Shown: positions 1-12,000 of the stretch, piece by piece
Layout: every line of letters begins with the position of its first letter
Numbering within the stretch: position 1 is the stretch's first letter
Translations under genes and position numbers: made by a program
The notes under the pieces: generated by a model
What the model saw: the letters and a program-made list of their open reading frames with translations, nothing else
Told to the model about the DNA's origin: nothing
The model's database searches: none
NCBI GenBank assembly: GCA_012934845.2
Contig: WNNJ02001385.1
Span: forward strand, 1 to 64,000
Length of the DNA stretch: 64,000 bases
Origin: Pomphorhynchus laevis
Taxonomy: Eukaryota > Acanthocephala > Palaeacanthocephala > Echinorhynchida > Pomphorhynchidae
Direction of reading: 5' to 3'

Positions 1-575
1 TTGATATTTGGCTAACTTCTGTTTGCATCTTTAGAAAATTACTAAAATTTAATTAAATAATATAATCTGAATTGTAATTAAATTAAGATAATTAATTTTA
101 TTTTATTAAATTAATTTAATTTTATTTAATTAAAATATCAAATAAGGTAAGTTACTGATAATGCTAACAGAGGTGAAGCTTAAAGAAAATCGAAGTCAAG
201 AGATCGAGATCTAAAATGGCCATTCTATTTTTAAGAGCCTGCAAAGAAAATTATTTAAACCACAATGTGCAAAGTTGACGTATGGCATTAGAAATTAAAC
301 GACTCAACATTCTCAAAAAGGTAAGTAGAAAGAAGGTAATTTTATGATGATTCTAACAGAGGTTAGCGAAATTATCAAAAAGGTAAGTAGAAAAAATGTT
401 ATTTTGTGATGATTCTACAGAAGTTAGCGAAATTCAAAAAGGTGAGTAGAAAGAAGGTAATTTGCTGAAGATGCTAACAGAGGTTAGCGAAATATCAAAT
501 AATATTTTTCTTCTTTCCTTTGATCCAGCTCCAATAATTCTTTATCAATAATTGATCAGTATCAACTATTGAAAA
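1..575. repeat. Foldback MITE-like element, copy 1 (cut by window edge)
   Basis: The left part reads as one arm and the right part (about 480-575) as the reverse complement of the same arm, which also occurs at 5182-5412 and 60200-60392. The inner part holds three roughly 60-bp direct repeats (about 313-492), each built around AACAGAGGTTAGCGAAAT. A 150-bp internal segment (181-330) recurs at 5474-5610, so the family has a body as well as arms. No coding potential is seen, so it is presumably non-autonomous. The transposase family and target duplication are not determined. Confidence 0.7.
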
Positions 576-1073
576 TAAATATGCATATTGGCTCAATATC
601 TTCTAGCATCGGGTGATGCGCTAATTTAGAGCGAATTGATTTTCCTTAGTAATAACTTTCAAATTTTTTAATGGATGTTTAAATTCTTAAATAAAACAGC
701 TTTCATCCAAGCACCGATTAGGAGATTGAGCGATTGGTAGCTAACTCTTTATTTTTAACTAATCGTTGAGAGCAGAACTCACATTTAAAAAGTTATCAAT
801 TAGCAAATTATCCAAAAGTAGACTTTCACTATTTTTTCTTCAGTAACTGATTATGTATTCGTATTTGCTTGTCAAATACAAACTATTTGACATTTAATAT
901 CGACTGGTATCCGCAGATACTTGTGTAAATACAAATTAGAAATGGTCCTTTAAAAAGATAAATTCAGTTTGTTGTATCGATTAAGATAAAAACAAGTTAA
1001 TAACAAAAGTTACTAAAAAGTCTTTAAAGTTTTTACAACAAACACAAATTCCACATATGAACATTAACATTAC
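576..1073. other. AT-rich stretch without recognised gene
   Basis: Nothing is supported here beyond AT-rich DNA. In minus-strand reading, the stretch around 860-950 could encode a short peptide loosely resembling the candidate exon at 1074-1241, but I cannot support it as an exon. Confidence 0.4.
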
Positions 1074-1241
1074 CTTTTCGTCCTCTACCACGCATAAGAT
1101 TTGAAGTTTCTTTATTCCATATGCAATTGGTAAATATTTGGCTAAATAAAATATTGCGCTTTCATTGGTTTTATTGTCTAAATAAATAGTTTTATGACCA
1201 AAGCACATTCCTCGTCGTTGCAAATTACCGTTTACAGTATC
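1074..1241 (-). CDS. Candidate internal exon, unidentified protein (weak RAWUL-like)
   Basis: An open block of exactly 56 codons lies between a good acceptor (TAG before 1241) and a donor (GTAATG after 1074), phase 0 at both ends. It encodes GMCFGHKTIYLDNKT, then a stretch in the style of YLAKYLPIAYGIKKLQILC. The pattern of hydrophobics followed by LQILC and acidic residues faintly recalls the ubiquitin-like RAWUL domain of Polycomb RING proteins, but no diagnostic motif settles it. An open stretch on the same strand at 1279-1470 may be a further exon of the same gene. The function is not known to me. Confidence 0.3.
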
Positions 1242-1742
1242 CTACTAAATAACTTGTCGTAAAGGCTAAGTTATGCCGCTATAGTTGATTGACCTCAATA
1301 CGATCACAATTATAAATGCAAACTACGATCAGGATTTGCGAATCAATAAGAACTTGCCTGCTTTTAGTTAATAGTTGAAAAGGTGTGATAAATTTTTTAA
1401 CTTCTATATCATTCACGATCTTCTCTGTGGCAATTACGTATATTTTTAATACTCGCTGTGACGATATCATTATTTTATTTCTTGAATGACACTAGTACTC
1501 TTGATATCGGCACATTGGGTCAATAGGACATTCAGGTACATACCTCTGTTTTTACTGCTGATTTAAGATTCTAGTTTAAAATTGAAAGAAAGTGTCATAT
1601 CATTTATTTTGCTACTTGACATAATTATATTCACATTTTTATTATTTGAAATAATGACATCATCGTTATATCAAATATTAGCTTAGAGAAATAAAAAATT
1701 TTACAGCAAAGCAATCGTCCATATCATTTTGATGTAACGCGA

Positions 1743-1870
1743 CTAGAATCGAAAATCAACCATCAGGTTATCGGCTTTGCTTTCTTCAATGTGAACATCC
1801 ATTAAATCATCTGCTCGAAATCCGATATTAACGATTTGGCATTCGGTGAGTCGACTGTCCGCTCTTGAAG
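1743..1870 (-). CDS. Candidate terminal exon, unidentified
   Basis: After an acceptor-like CCAG, an open frame runs to a TAG stop at 1743-1745. It encodes RADSRLTECQIVNIGF followed by an acidic tail that ends VDFRF. It looks like the last exon of a minus-strand gene, but I cannot identify the protein or link it to COG3, whose C-terminus in other animals is different. It could be chance. Confidence 0.25.
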
Positions 1871-2194
1871 CTGGTTAATCGTCATTTGCTGATAAATCAA
1901 AATATAAAATATGCTAACCGACCAAGTAAAATAATGATTTTGGAAACACATTAAAGCTTTTCTTAATTTTTATAAACTGATTGCATTAACAACGCATCTT
2001 GGAATCATGAGGCAAACAGACATTGTACCTTTTATATCTGTTTCATTAAAAAAAAATTTTCTTTAGGAGCCTACATATAGGCTCTATATGAGCCTACATA
2101 TAGCTTTTTCGTTATAAACTTCGATTGAATTTTTTGAGTTTCTCATTTTTTATTTAAGTCCCATATTTCAAAAATCAATATTAAATCACATAAT

Positions 2195-2480
2195 TCAAAC
2201 GACGCGCAGTTGAGCATTTTCATTAGGCTCGTCGCTGGAATTTGAAGTTGATATATACAGATCAACCAAGTTGTCACTCGATCAGATTGCCCTTTAGTAA
2301 GATGACCTCGATGTTCAAGTTCAAAATAAATATTTCATTAATTCTATATTTTATGAAGCTGTTTTTGATTTATCACCATATTATTAGATTTTATAAATTA
2401 ATCCGGCCCTTTAGCTCAGAACAATATGAAAATATGGCACCCAAAGTACTCACCGCAAGCTTAAATAATCAAAGAATCAC
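2195..2480. repeat. Diverged interspersed repeat shared with 10.24-10.39 kb
   Basis: The segment around 2223-2262 (GTCGCTGGAATTTGAAGTTG onward) recurs with substitutions near 10265-10305, and similar spaced words follow in both places. A second shared word, a run starting GGTCAAAAAGCC, appears near 2727 and 10665. This suggests old copies of one repeat family. No coding potential is evident. Confidence 0.45.
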
Positions 2481-3023
2481 ACTAAACATCTGTAAAAATG
2501 TAAAATTTAAACAAAATTTAAACGTATTTAGATGTAAAATTTAAATGTATTTAAGCTAAGATATAAAAATTAGAAACTTTATGTTCCTAATTTCAAAAAC
2601 GAATTTAATTAATAATTAAATTCGAAATTAAATTAAATTAAATTTCAAAACGAATTTAATTTTTTAATTTAATTTAAATTAAAAAATATTAATTTACATT
2701 TAATTTACGATACGCTGTGGACGGTCAAAAAGCCCGAGTATGCAAGTATAGTTTGCGAATATAATAGTATAGTTTACTTAAAAAGTAATTTTATCCTTAA
2801 AGCATGCTTTATCCTTAAATCATGCTTTATCCTTAAAGCAATTTACCATTTTTTTAGAAAATATCTGTTAGGTCTTGGCTATGGAGTAAAATTACGTATT
2901 TAGTGAATTTTTAATAAACATTTATATTTTTTTTACATTTCAAGATATTCAAAAACAAGTTGTTGACTTTTTAAAAATTTTAACGAGATGTAATGAAAAA
3001 AATCAAATACAAAAACTACTGAA

Positions 3024-3290
3024 TTACAGCTGCTTGCTGGCCTTCATTTCCTCCTCGGCCTGTTTGCGGTTTTTGTCGTATGGAAGAACTTTATCAGCGA
3101 AACAACCTTTGCAGTATATTTCTCAATCCTGATCTTTATATGTACCCAAAGTCAACGTTGTATTGCAAGTTTTACATCTAAAGCACTTTTCGTGTCATTG
3201 CGAACTGCACGCACCAATTCTTTCCGCAGCATACATTGTGGTTCCACATCGTGAGTACTTTTCAAATGCTCCACCAAATTTCGGTTCCAT
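3024..3290 (-). pseudogene. LIM-domain protein retropseudogene
   Basis: Reading from ATG at 3290 to TAA at 3024-3026 gives an 88-residue single-LIM product: EPKFGGAFEK, then RCGTTMYAAERIG, HEKCFRCKTC and IYCKGCFADK, then a charged tail ending in MKASKQL. The LIM zinc-ligand spacing is clear from the second ligand on. It is damaged: the first cysteine ligand is Tyr, and there are in-frame TGA codons at 3195-3197 (where LIM domains carry Trp before HEKC) and at 3123-3125 (where Gly is usual). There is no intron across the domain, suggesting a retrocopy, although no poly(A) tail is obvious. Family members are small cytoskeletal or muscle LIM adaptors. The upstream reading frame runs into the neighbouring non-LTR fragment. 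Confidence 0.75.
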
Positions 3291-3468
3291 TGTTTCTCGT
3301 TCATGCTCAGGAAAATACTCAACATTGTCGATATCGATCTTCACATTTGTCGTACGCGGCTGTTCAATGATCATGATCGTTTGGATAGGTTGCTGGGGCA
3401 TTATTTGTATGTTAGAAATCGGGCTGGCCTGGATTATTGGCAGTGTATCGGGAATTTGGTGCACTATC

Positions 3469-4536
3469 TCATTCATGCATGACACGGGAATTATTTCGTC
3501 CGTACTCATTCATTGGGGCATGGTTCTTGTTGTTATCTTTGCAAACCGGTAGTCCCATCACATCACGAGTTCGGCTCGAAGCACAAGAGTCTGGCTCGAA
3601 GAGGCGTTTCCCGGGTTCACATGTTTCCTGGTGTCCACCATCAAATGTCGATATTGGGATCTGGTCAAGTGACGCTAGCATTGCTTTGGCGTTGCCTCTC
3701 ATTATTGCAATAGAGATGCGCTGGTATAAATGCGAGATCGTCACGGCGTATCTGACTCCGCTTGTCCGGCTCATGTTATTTGCAACCCGTTTAATGACCC
3801 TGTTTCCCTCTTCATTCCATCCCCCAAACGACTCCACTACAGCGGCTGAGAATATATACCCCGCTGCTTCGACCCTGCTCTTGTACTTCCGGTCTTTAAC
3901 ATTAGCCGCGTACGATGTAGCGGCGGCGAGCTGTGCGTTAGCAGCTGAGCGACGGTATGCCGTCTGTTGGGGGTGAGTGACTGCAAAGTCGATTGCATGG
4001 GGAGGATCCCCATAAAATAGGATGTCTGCCGGCCGTTCACGTTGGTCCGGGAAAATACCTGGCACTTCCAAAGCTACATCCATCCGGGCTGATTGTGCGG
4101 CTGCGAATACCACGTCACGAATAGCATTATGCCGCAGTCCTTGGTAACCCCCGTATTGGCATGTTAGCGAGTGTATGCCTTCCTTATCAGCTATGCGCAT
4201 GCAGCGGCCGCACCTATAATCCTTTTCATGTAAAGGAATCCCAAGCCACATGCGGACTAGAATACAGAACTGTGGGGGTGTTAATTCCGTTCCAGATGCC
4301 GCATTTGGTACAGCACTAAGCCAAGCCCCAGCTTTTGGACACGACACTGCATGTAGTCGGGCACGATCCATTTCGCTAGATGATTGTATAAGCTGTGTCG
4401 AGGTGAGATTTTCAATCAGGCGTGATGTTGATGATTGACCGCCCTCCGTAGACGGTATGAAGTGAGATCCCACTGTGGTTCTAAGGGTGGCTAATGCCTC
4501 TGAATAGCCAGGAATATATTTATATTTGTCTATCAA
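3469..4536 (-). mobile_element. Non-LTR retrotransposon 3' end with restriction-like endonuclease (R2/NeSL/Utopia-type)
   Basis: A single open frame of 355 codons. From the middle it carries a Cys/His cluster, CGRCMRIADKEGIHSLTC followed by RHNAIRD, then a PD-(D/E)XK-like core (RPADILFYG, then HAIDFAVTHP), then a C-terminal part ending around AIMRGNAKAMLASL. This order matches the C-terminal endonuclease region of R2-superfamily elements such as NeSL and Utopia. No reverse transcriptase is present, so the copy is 5'-truncated. The last ~60 codons run into the LIM retropseudogene and are probably not native. A second, shorter fragment of the same C-terminal type lies at 42398-42610. The base composition is clearly more GC-rich than its surroundings. 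Confidence 0.75.
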
Positions 4537-4539
4537 ATT

Positions 4540-5181
4540 GCATTCTTAATACAAGCCATCTGTATAGTTAAATGTTTGAACATTGTGTGCAAAAGGTAAT
4601 CATCGAATCAAGATATTGAACTAATTTAAATATTAAACTGACTTTGATGAATTGAACCTAATTAAAATATTGAACATAATTCAAATATTATTGATGAATT
4701 AATTATATGATTATGATACGCAGTGAATGATAAAAGCCTGAGTATACAAGTTCGAATTATTTCAAAGCTTGACCATTAAATAACTCTTACAGCGTCAAAT
4801 CTTAGTAGCCTGTCCATAGACAGCATAATGGAAATGTTAATTTGTTGAAAATGTGTTTTTCGATTTATTTAATTTTCTAATAACCAAAGATTCCAACATT
4901 AAATATCTAATAGTTAAAAAATAAAATATAGATTGAAATTATTATAGAAAAACTGAATCGATCTACAGATAAACTTTAAAATCTGTATGTTAAATACATT
5001 GATTTAAAGATATATAACGTGTCTGACCTAAACAAGATTAAATGATAGACTACAATCTGAAATAAAAAAAATGATTTTAATTATTTTGTAAATTGTTAAA
5101 AAATTATAAAATTTATGAAATTTTTTATATTAAGTGAAATTTTATATTTAGATTTAAAAAATGTATATAAATGTTATTGAT
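4540..5181. other. AT-rich intergenic stretch
   Basis: No gene or recognisable repeat is seen apart from a diverged word near 4714-4750 resembling the repeat at 2715-2760. Confidence 0.4.
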
Positions 5182-5412
5182 TTCAACAGTTGATACTGAT
5201 TCATTATTGATAAAGAATTATTGCATCTGGATCAAAGAAATGAGGAAAATTATATTTGATATTTCGCTAATTTCTGTTAGAATCTTCAGAAAATTACAAT
5301 AATTTTTACTAAAATTTAGTAATTTTCTGAAGATGCTAACAGAGGTTAGCGAAACATCAAATAAAATTTCTCTTTTTATATGATCCAGATCTAATAATTC
5401 TTTATCAATAAT
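5182..5412. repeat. Foldback MITE-like element, copy 2
   Basis: A nearly perfect long inverted repeat: an arm with TTGATAAAGAATTATT, then GATCAAAG, then GATATTTCGCTAA, is followed by its reverse complement and ends TTCTTTATCAATAAT. The centre holds ATTTTCTGAAGATGCTAACA. The arms are about 100 bp. The flanks show a further diverged match to the outer sequence (TCAACAGTTGATACTG). It is non-coding. Confidence 0.75.
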
Positions 5413-5473
5413 ATAAACTATTTACAATCATTCAACAGTTATATGGAGCCAGTGGTATGCAGTTATCGAGAAT

Positions 5474-5705
5474 CTTAAAGAAAATCGAAGTCAAGAGATC
5501 GAAATCTAAAATTCTATTTTTAAGAGGCTGCAAAGAAAATAATTTAATAAACGATGTGCAAAGAGTTGACGTGCGGCATTAAACATTTTAATGATTCAAC
5601 AGTCTCAAAAAATGTAAATAGAAAAAGATAATTTTAGCAAAATACCAAATAAAATTTTCCTCTTTTCTTTGATCCAGTTCTAATAATGCTTTATAATCCA
5701 GAAAA
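5474..5705 (+). repeat. Partial copy of the foldback family (body plus right arm)
   Basis: 5474-5610 matches the internal body found at 181-330, including AAAATCGAAGTCAAGAGATC. It continues into a diverged right arm ending near GATCCAGTTCTAATAATG. Together with copy 2 just upstream, this may be one rearranged insertion. Confidence 0.6.
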
Positions 5706-6077
5706 TTATTTCTGGATTATTAATCCATAAATAATTATTTTTCATCTTAGAAGTCTCTGGACAGTTTGAAAAAAGGTTCAAACAAGTCTTTACCATCGAA
5801 CCGATAATTCGTTATCGATTTCAATAAGAAATCGAGTACTGCACGAACTTTCAATTATAGTAAAAAATTACCAAATAAAAAGTTGCATTTTTCTCTGATT
5901 TAACTTTAAGAAATGATTTTAATAAAATTTGTAAAATGCTAAAAAAAGCTGTTTAAATTTAGTAAAATTCTGCTAGCAGCAGATTGTTAACATGAAAAAG
6001 ACCTTTTTCATGTTAGCATTATTATCCAAAACTATGAAATCAAGCTAAATTTTAATAATAATTTCTTTTATGAATAC

Positions 6078-9000
6078 CTTAATAGGTTGATATAGCGCTT
6101 CTTCAAGTTCCTTGTTATTTAAATATAGTGAAATTGATGTTTTAATTCCGCAAACCACTTGAGTTACGCTGTCGGGTAAACCGTTCGCTTCTGATTCACT
6201 ATCGTCCAACTGACCATTTTATGTAAAAATAGATAAATGCAAAATTTGTACAAAACCTACTTTTCCAAATGCTTTGACAATGGAATTAGAGCAAAAGTCA
6301 ATATATTGCTCACAGGTCAACTTAATAAGCCGATCAACTTCTCTACGGGAATCTATAAAGCTTTCATGCACGATATGTTGTCCCTGTAAATACAAGTAGT
6401 TAATAAATCATAGTTTTTAAATAATTAGAATTACGTTGAGTAGTAGTTTGAGAAACGCGTTGTTTGACAATGAGAAAACATCTGTTTTATGTTTTATAAA
6501 ATCAGCTATTGCATCTAAATAAAAAATTAAATTAAAAAATAAGTAAAAATATTAATAAAATTATTTTGATTACAAATTAAAATTATATACCAAAATAAAA
6601 TAAGACAATTTCAGAACATTAAACTATCTCGTAATATTAAATGTTCAAAAGATGTTTGTTAAACATTTTGTTAAATGCTTGTAAAATTGTTTGCTTCGAC
6701 ATATTCGTCAAATCAATAGGAATTAATCTGCTATAATTTTGAGTTTCTCTAATTCTTTTAATTCTTTTTACAATCGCTATTCAATAGATATCAATAAAGG
6801 TCATAGTTTTTCGCAGGCAATTGTCGACTGTAAATAATTCTTTTAATTCTTTTTACAATCGCTATTCAATAGATATCAATAAAGGTCATAGTTTTTCGCA
6901 GGCAATTGTCGACTGTAAAAATTAAATTATCAAAGATGTTTATGATTGAGCATCTTGGATATGACCCTAAAATTTTGATAAATTTTAAAGCTGGATATCA
7001 ATATTGATAAAAATCAAGTTTTGAGTTTGAATCGACTTTATTTGACATGAAATATTTGACTTGATATTTATTTAACCATGTTTATTTTACGTTTTAATTC
7101 TCAGTGGTATAGATTTTTGTCTTTTATTCGGAATTACGCAAGACAACGTTAAATTAACTAGTTGTAATTACATTATAACGTAATTACATCATCTAATTGA
7201 CAATTTAATTATTTATTTTCCCTTCCGAACATATACAAGCGGCCTCAATTTGCAAGATATTAGCTTTAACATCCGAACACTTGATGTAGTTTTCATTAGT
7301 AACATCAAACTAAAATATGGATTTATATAACCGAATTAAAGTTAAACAAAAAGCTGATAGCAAATGCTTTCGTTAGCGCCTTTAACAAGACATCATTAGA
7401 AGATATTTACTACTCGAAGACATTGACTATTAGAAGACCACTATTAGAAGACATTGACTACTTACAGTTAGTCAGCGATAAAAAGTTAGAGATCGTGAGT
7501 CAGTACTCTCTTGACTAAATGTGGTTTCGTATACATTCAATCACTATCAGTTTCTAATATTTTTCGTTGTGATTATTTTAAGGGATCCTGGACGAAAGAT
7601 GGTTCATTAATGAGTTGGACATCGAACCATCAATTAATCTCGGTATGGCTATAAAATGATGTGCTGAAAATCAAGAACAGATTTATTTGCTGTAAACGTA
7701 TAGATTAAATTTCTCAGGAACATCAGCGTAAAATAAACTATTGTTCATTAGCTATTTATTATGAAACGAGATATTATATTTGTATTTTAAAAAACTACCT
7801 TTAAGCTTATCAAAATCCAAAGCTGATTCTTTGAGTGCAAATTCAACATTGAAAGGCATGATTTGTTCACGCAGAAGAAGCAAGTGCTGTATAAGGAACA
7901 GCTGCCCGTCCATTTGACTTTTCTTAGTCGCAATCAAGTTTGATGCGTGGGAAAGTGAGTATAGACAATTCATAAGCATTTCCTGTGAAATTGCCTGGAA
8001 TACACGATTCTCTAACGTTCTGAAGAGCTTTGTTAAACATACTAATGTTCTTCTAAGTGTTGGGTACCACATACCATGCAAATTGTCAGAAAGTGCTACA
8101 TATGAAATTAGATTGTTAATGTTTCACAAAATATTATTATTTACCAGTTAAGTGGGCGTACTGATTGGCGTTTTCGTGATTGTTCATTAGTGAAATTTCC
8201 TAGAATTAACAAACTATTTTAAAGAAAAATGCCACAGTAAAATATATTGAATTATTTTTAAATAAGCAATGCTTTTAAAACATTTAGAAACATTAAAAGT
8301 TTGAATCGTATATACGCTTATATTAATACTTTTATTTGATTTCATTATTTGTTAAATTTATTTGATCCGTAATGTTTTTTAATTTTTATTATTTAATCTT
8401 TAAAGTGCTACAAAACAACTTTTAAAAATGGTTTCTAATACCCAGTTATGTGCGTTTACCCCCGCATTATAGTAACAACTATAATGCTGTCTCGCTCTGC
8501 GATCCGGGGGCAGGCTCTAATAATACGCACTGCCATGCACAGTGCTTATGCTATACACTTTATATTTATACATTATATTTTATATATTTGCACACTTTTA
8601 AGTGTGCCTGTTAAACAGCATTTCTATTAAAAAGAATTTAGTGCCTGATGCATGGTTAAACTGTAATAGTCACTGCCATGCACAGAGCTTATGCTAAATT
8701 CCCTCCGATGATTCAGATTAAGGGTAGTTCTGTTTTTCGAGCTTTTAAGCGTGGGTGTTAAGGTGCCTATATATACCAGTTAAGTGGGCGTACTGATAGG
8801 AGTTTTCGTGATTGTTCATAAGTGAAATTTCTATATTTTTTTATTCTGATGTTTACACAAAAAATACAAGTACCATCTCCAGAAGAATTAACGAAATAAT
8901 TAATTAATCGGAAATCAATTAATTGTGTTAACCTTAATGTTGGTAAGGAATTTTGCACTTTCACGGTAAAAGGTTTTATCGGTACCTAATAAATCCAAAA

Positions 9001-12000
9001 GGAAAATATATCCAAAATGAAGAATCATTAATAATAAGGATTGAATTTAAATCTACTGAATTAAATAATAAAATATAGTCAAATCACACATTATGATCAG
9101 GCGGAGAAGCTTATAACTAAAATATCAACAATTGTGATGCTTACTTTCATCATTACTAAGCGTTCCGGAAAAGACAAGTCACCGTCAACTGGTTGATAAT
9201 TGCGGATTTCCTCTTTCATATACACCGTTGCTCTATAGGCCAAACGCTCCTGCAAATCCTCTTGTACTTGTACACAGCTAAGAAAAAAAGGTCCTAACGC
9301 CTGAGCTAAAATATCAAACAACTTTATCATTAAATTTTTAACAGTCTAATTCTCAATTAATTTAAATAAAGAAAAATTATTCAATAAAAATTAAAATTAA
9401 ATTTCTTATAAATTTATCATTTTTTGAATATAAAAATTGATATTAATGCTGTAAAGTGTTCAATTTGTTACGTATTTGATAAAATCATATAATAAACGAT
9501 ATTGGAAGATTAACGATTTCTTAGTACGATCAAGTACTAATATGTGTACTTGATAAGATACACATAATCAAGTAATATGATATTAAAACACAAATATTAA
9601 AAAATTTAAAGTTTTTTATTTTTATAACTTTAATCTTATTTAAGAATTAGTAATAGATAAAAATAATAATATAATTTATAATTTTATTTAAACCAATTTA
9701 TATTTTTTATTTAAAAAATTATATTAATATACTTTTAATTTAAATAATTAATCTTTGTTTTAAAAATAGAAGAAAATTAACTCAAAAATGAACATAAAGA
9801 AAATTAGATGCAAATGAAGTAAACACAACTTATGTAAAGTGTATTAAAAACAAGAGTCATCAGGTGTTTGTATCTCGTAGATCATTTACTAGCTGCTTTA
9901 ATATCAAGTCATTTACTTGCTGTTTTAATATCAGATCATGTATTTGATATTCAACCTATCTTTCGATAGGTCTTATATACTTTTCCACAAGACAAAGTAT
10001 GCATAGAAGTATAACTTGGACACAATAAGGGCAGAAACATTAATGTCATCTTATATGCACAGGGACACGAGCTTATAATAATCATGGATAGTTTGAATGG
10101 TATAGCTTAATGTTATTGTAAAACTTTATATCCGATATTAAAAATTCGCAATCAGATTTTATAAATTTTTAGTGTATGACTAGTTTTACGGTAACAAACG
10201 TTTAAAGTAATAAATCATCACTTTAAGTCACATATGAGCAGCCGACGACACGCCGTAATTTTCATACCCGTCGCTAGAATTTGAAGCTGGCAAATACACA
10301 CTGATAAGTCAAGTTTATTTAGCCACAAAGTAAGAGTGGGATGAAAATATGACTCCTGAAGTGTTCAAGCCTGATCATCCTGATATTTAATTGATATAGT
10401 TTTAAAATGCGCTTGTTATTGGCAAATATGTTTTTGTTTGTAAATCAACAAAATAGTAGATTAAAATTTTTACATTTCCAGTATAAGATTAATGGGACTC
10501 ATTAAGACCCATTAACATTATATTTATGTGCCTTAATTAAGCGTCAAAATCGAAGCATCCCTTGTCGTGATATTCTTAAAAATGCAAATTTTACAAAAAT
10601 AAAACCAACTTTTTATTAGTTATCTAATAAAATAACTTTTAAATATTTTACCTTCATAACTGGTCAAAAAGCCTATAAACACTTGTATTGCTACAGTCTG
10701 TAAAATATCTTTATTAATAGCAAATTTAGTGATTCTAATATTTATGGGTCAATCTTTCCAACGAAATTTAATAAATTAATAAAAAAAATATAAAATTTAA
10801 ATTTCAAGGTAAATTTAGCATTGATATTTTCAATTATTTTAAAAAATTCAAAAAATTTCTTAATAATTTTCGACAAAAACAAATAATTTATGTTCTATTA
10901 TTAAATTTTTATGGTAATCATATAAGTCTGACGAGAAAGAATGACGAATGCCGTTTCGTCATCACTATGACTAATCAGTGCCAGTTCCCTCCCACTGCTG
11001 GATGCATAGGAGGACTAGCAGACGGCAATCAACGAATCAAGTGCATGATGTACTAGAAAATCTCTAGTAACATCATCTAGAGTGCCGAATTAGCACTACA
11101 ATAGCTTCACCAAATTGAATCATTAGCACAAACACTGCCAAATGCCTGTGCAAGGTATCTTAATATTGGCTTACTTCTAATCTCAAATGCTAGTCCTACT
11201 CTGCATTTAGCAGTGGGAGGGACTGGCACTGATGAGTCATAGTGATGACGAAACGGCATTGGTCGTTCTTTCGCGTCTGGCTTATATGATTACTAAAAAT
11301 TCACGCGGAATGATATCATCATTTTTAAAATTTTTATTTAAAGTTATTATAATTTAACTAAGAAGTAATTTAAAACTATTATTTAATATTGATACTATAA
11401 AATAAAGCTGTGAATTTTATTAAATGAAATATGAGCAGTTGCGAAAAGTTCATTAAAATTTAGTTAAAATTAATGCAGTAAATAAATGAACACGTTAATG
11501 AAGAGCATTATTTGAAAGTCTATGTAAAAGCAAACATATTACATTTGAATAATGCGAGCAAACAAACCTGAATATGCTGATAGAACGTCTCTATTTAAAA
11601 TAGTAATTAGTTCAGTTAGCGTTTCCACATGTAATATTTGTATAATACGAGGTCGAATTGTTGACTGAAATTGATTACAAAATTTGGACAGAAAATCGCT
11701 AAAATATAAAATGCAATTAAATCAAATGGCACAGCAAAATTACTGTAATAATATGATATCTGCAACTGGAAAGAAGTCCGCGAAAATTTTTGATTCATCG
11801 ATACATAGTTTAACCATAAACGAACAGGATTCTTTCATCTGTAAAATAAAGCATTGAAATTTTATTTACCAATCATTTAAGAAATTTAATAAATAAGTTG
11901 CACATACCGAATAAAACAACTATTTTTAGATAAATTTCATTTTACCAAATCATTATTCAAATAAAAACAGTTCTGTTCAAAAATTAAGAAAAAAAATGTG

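Noticed and set aside
3163-3976. Plus-strand ORFs at 3163-3552 and 3437-3976 as genes
   Set aside because: They are antisense shadows of the LIM copy and the REL-type frame.
5710-5880. C-terminal exon of COG3 downstream of 6078
   Set aside because: Possible acceptors exist, but no frame in the right phase resembles the conserved COG3 C-terminus.
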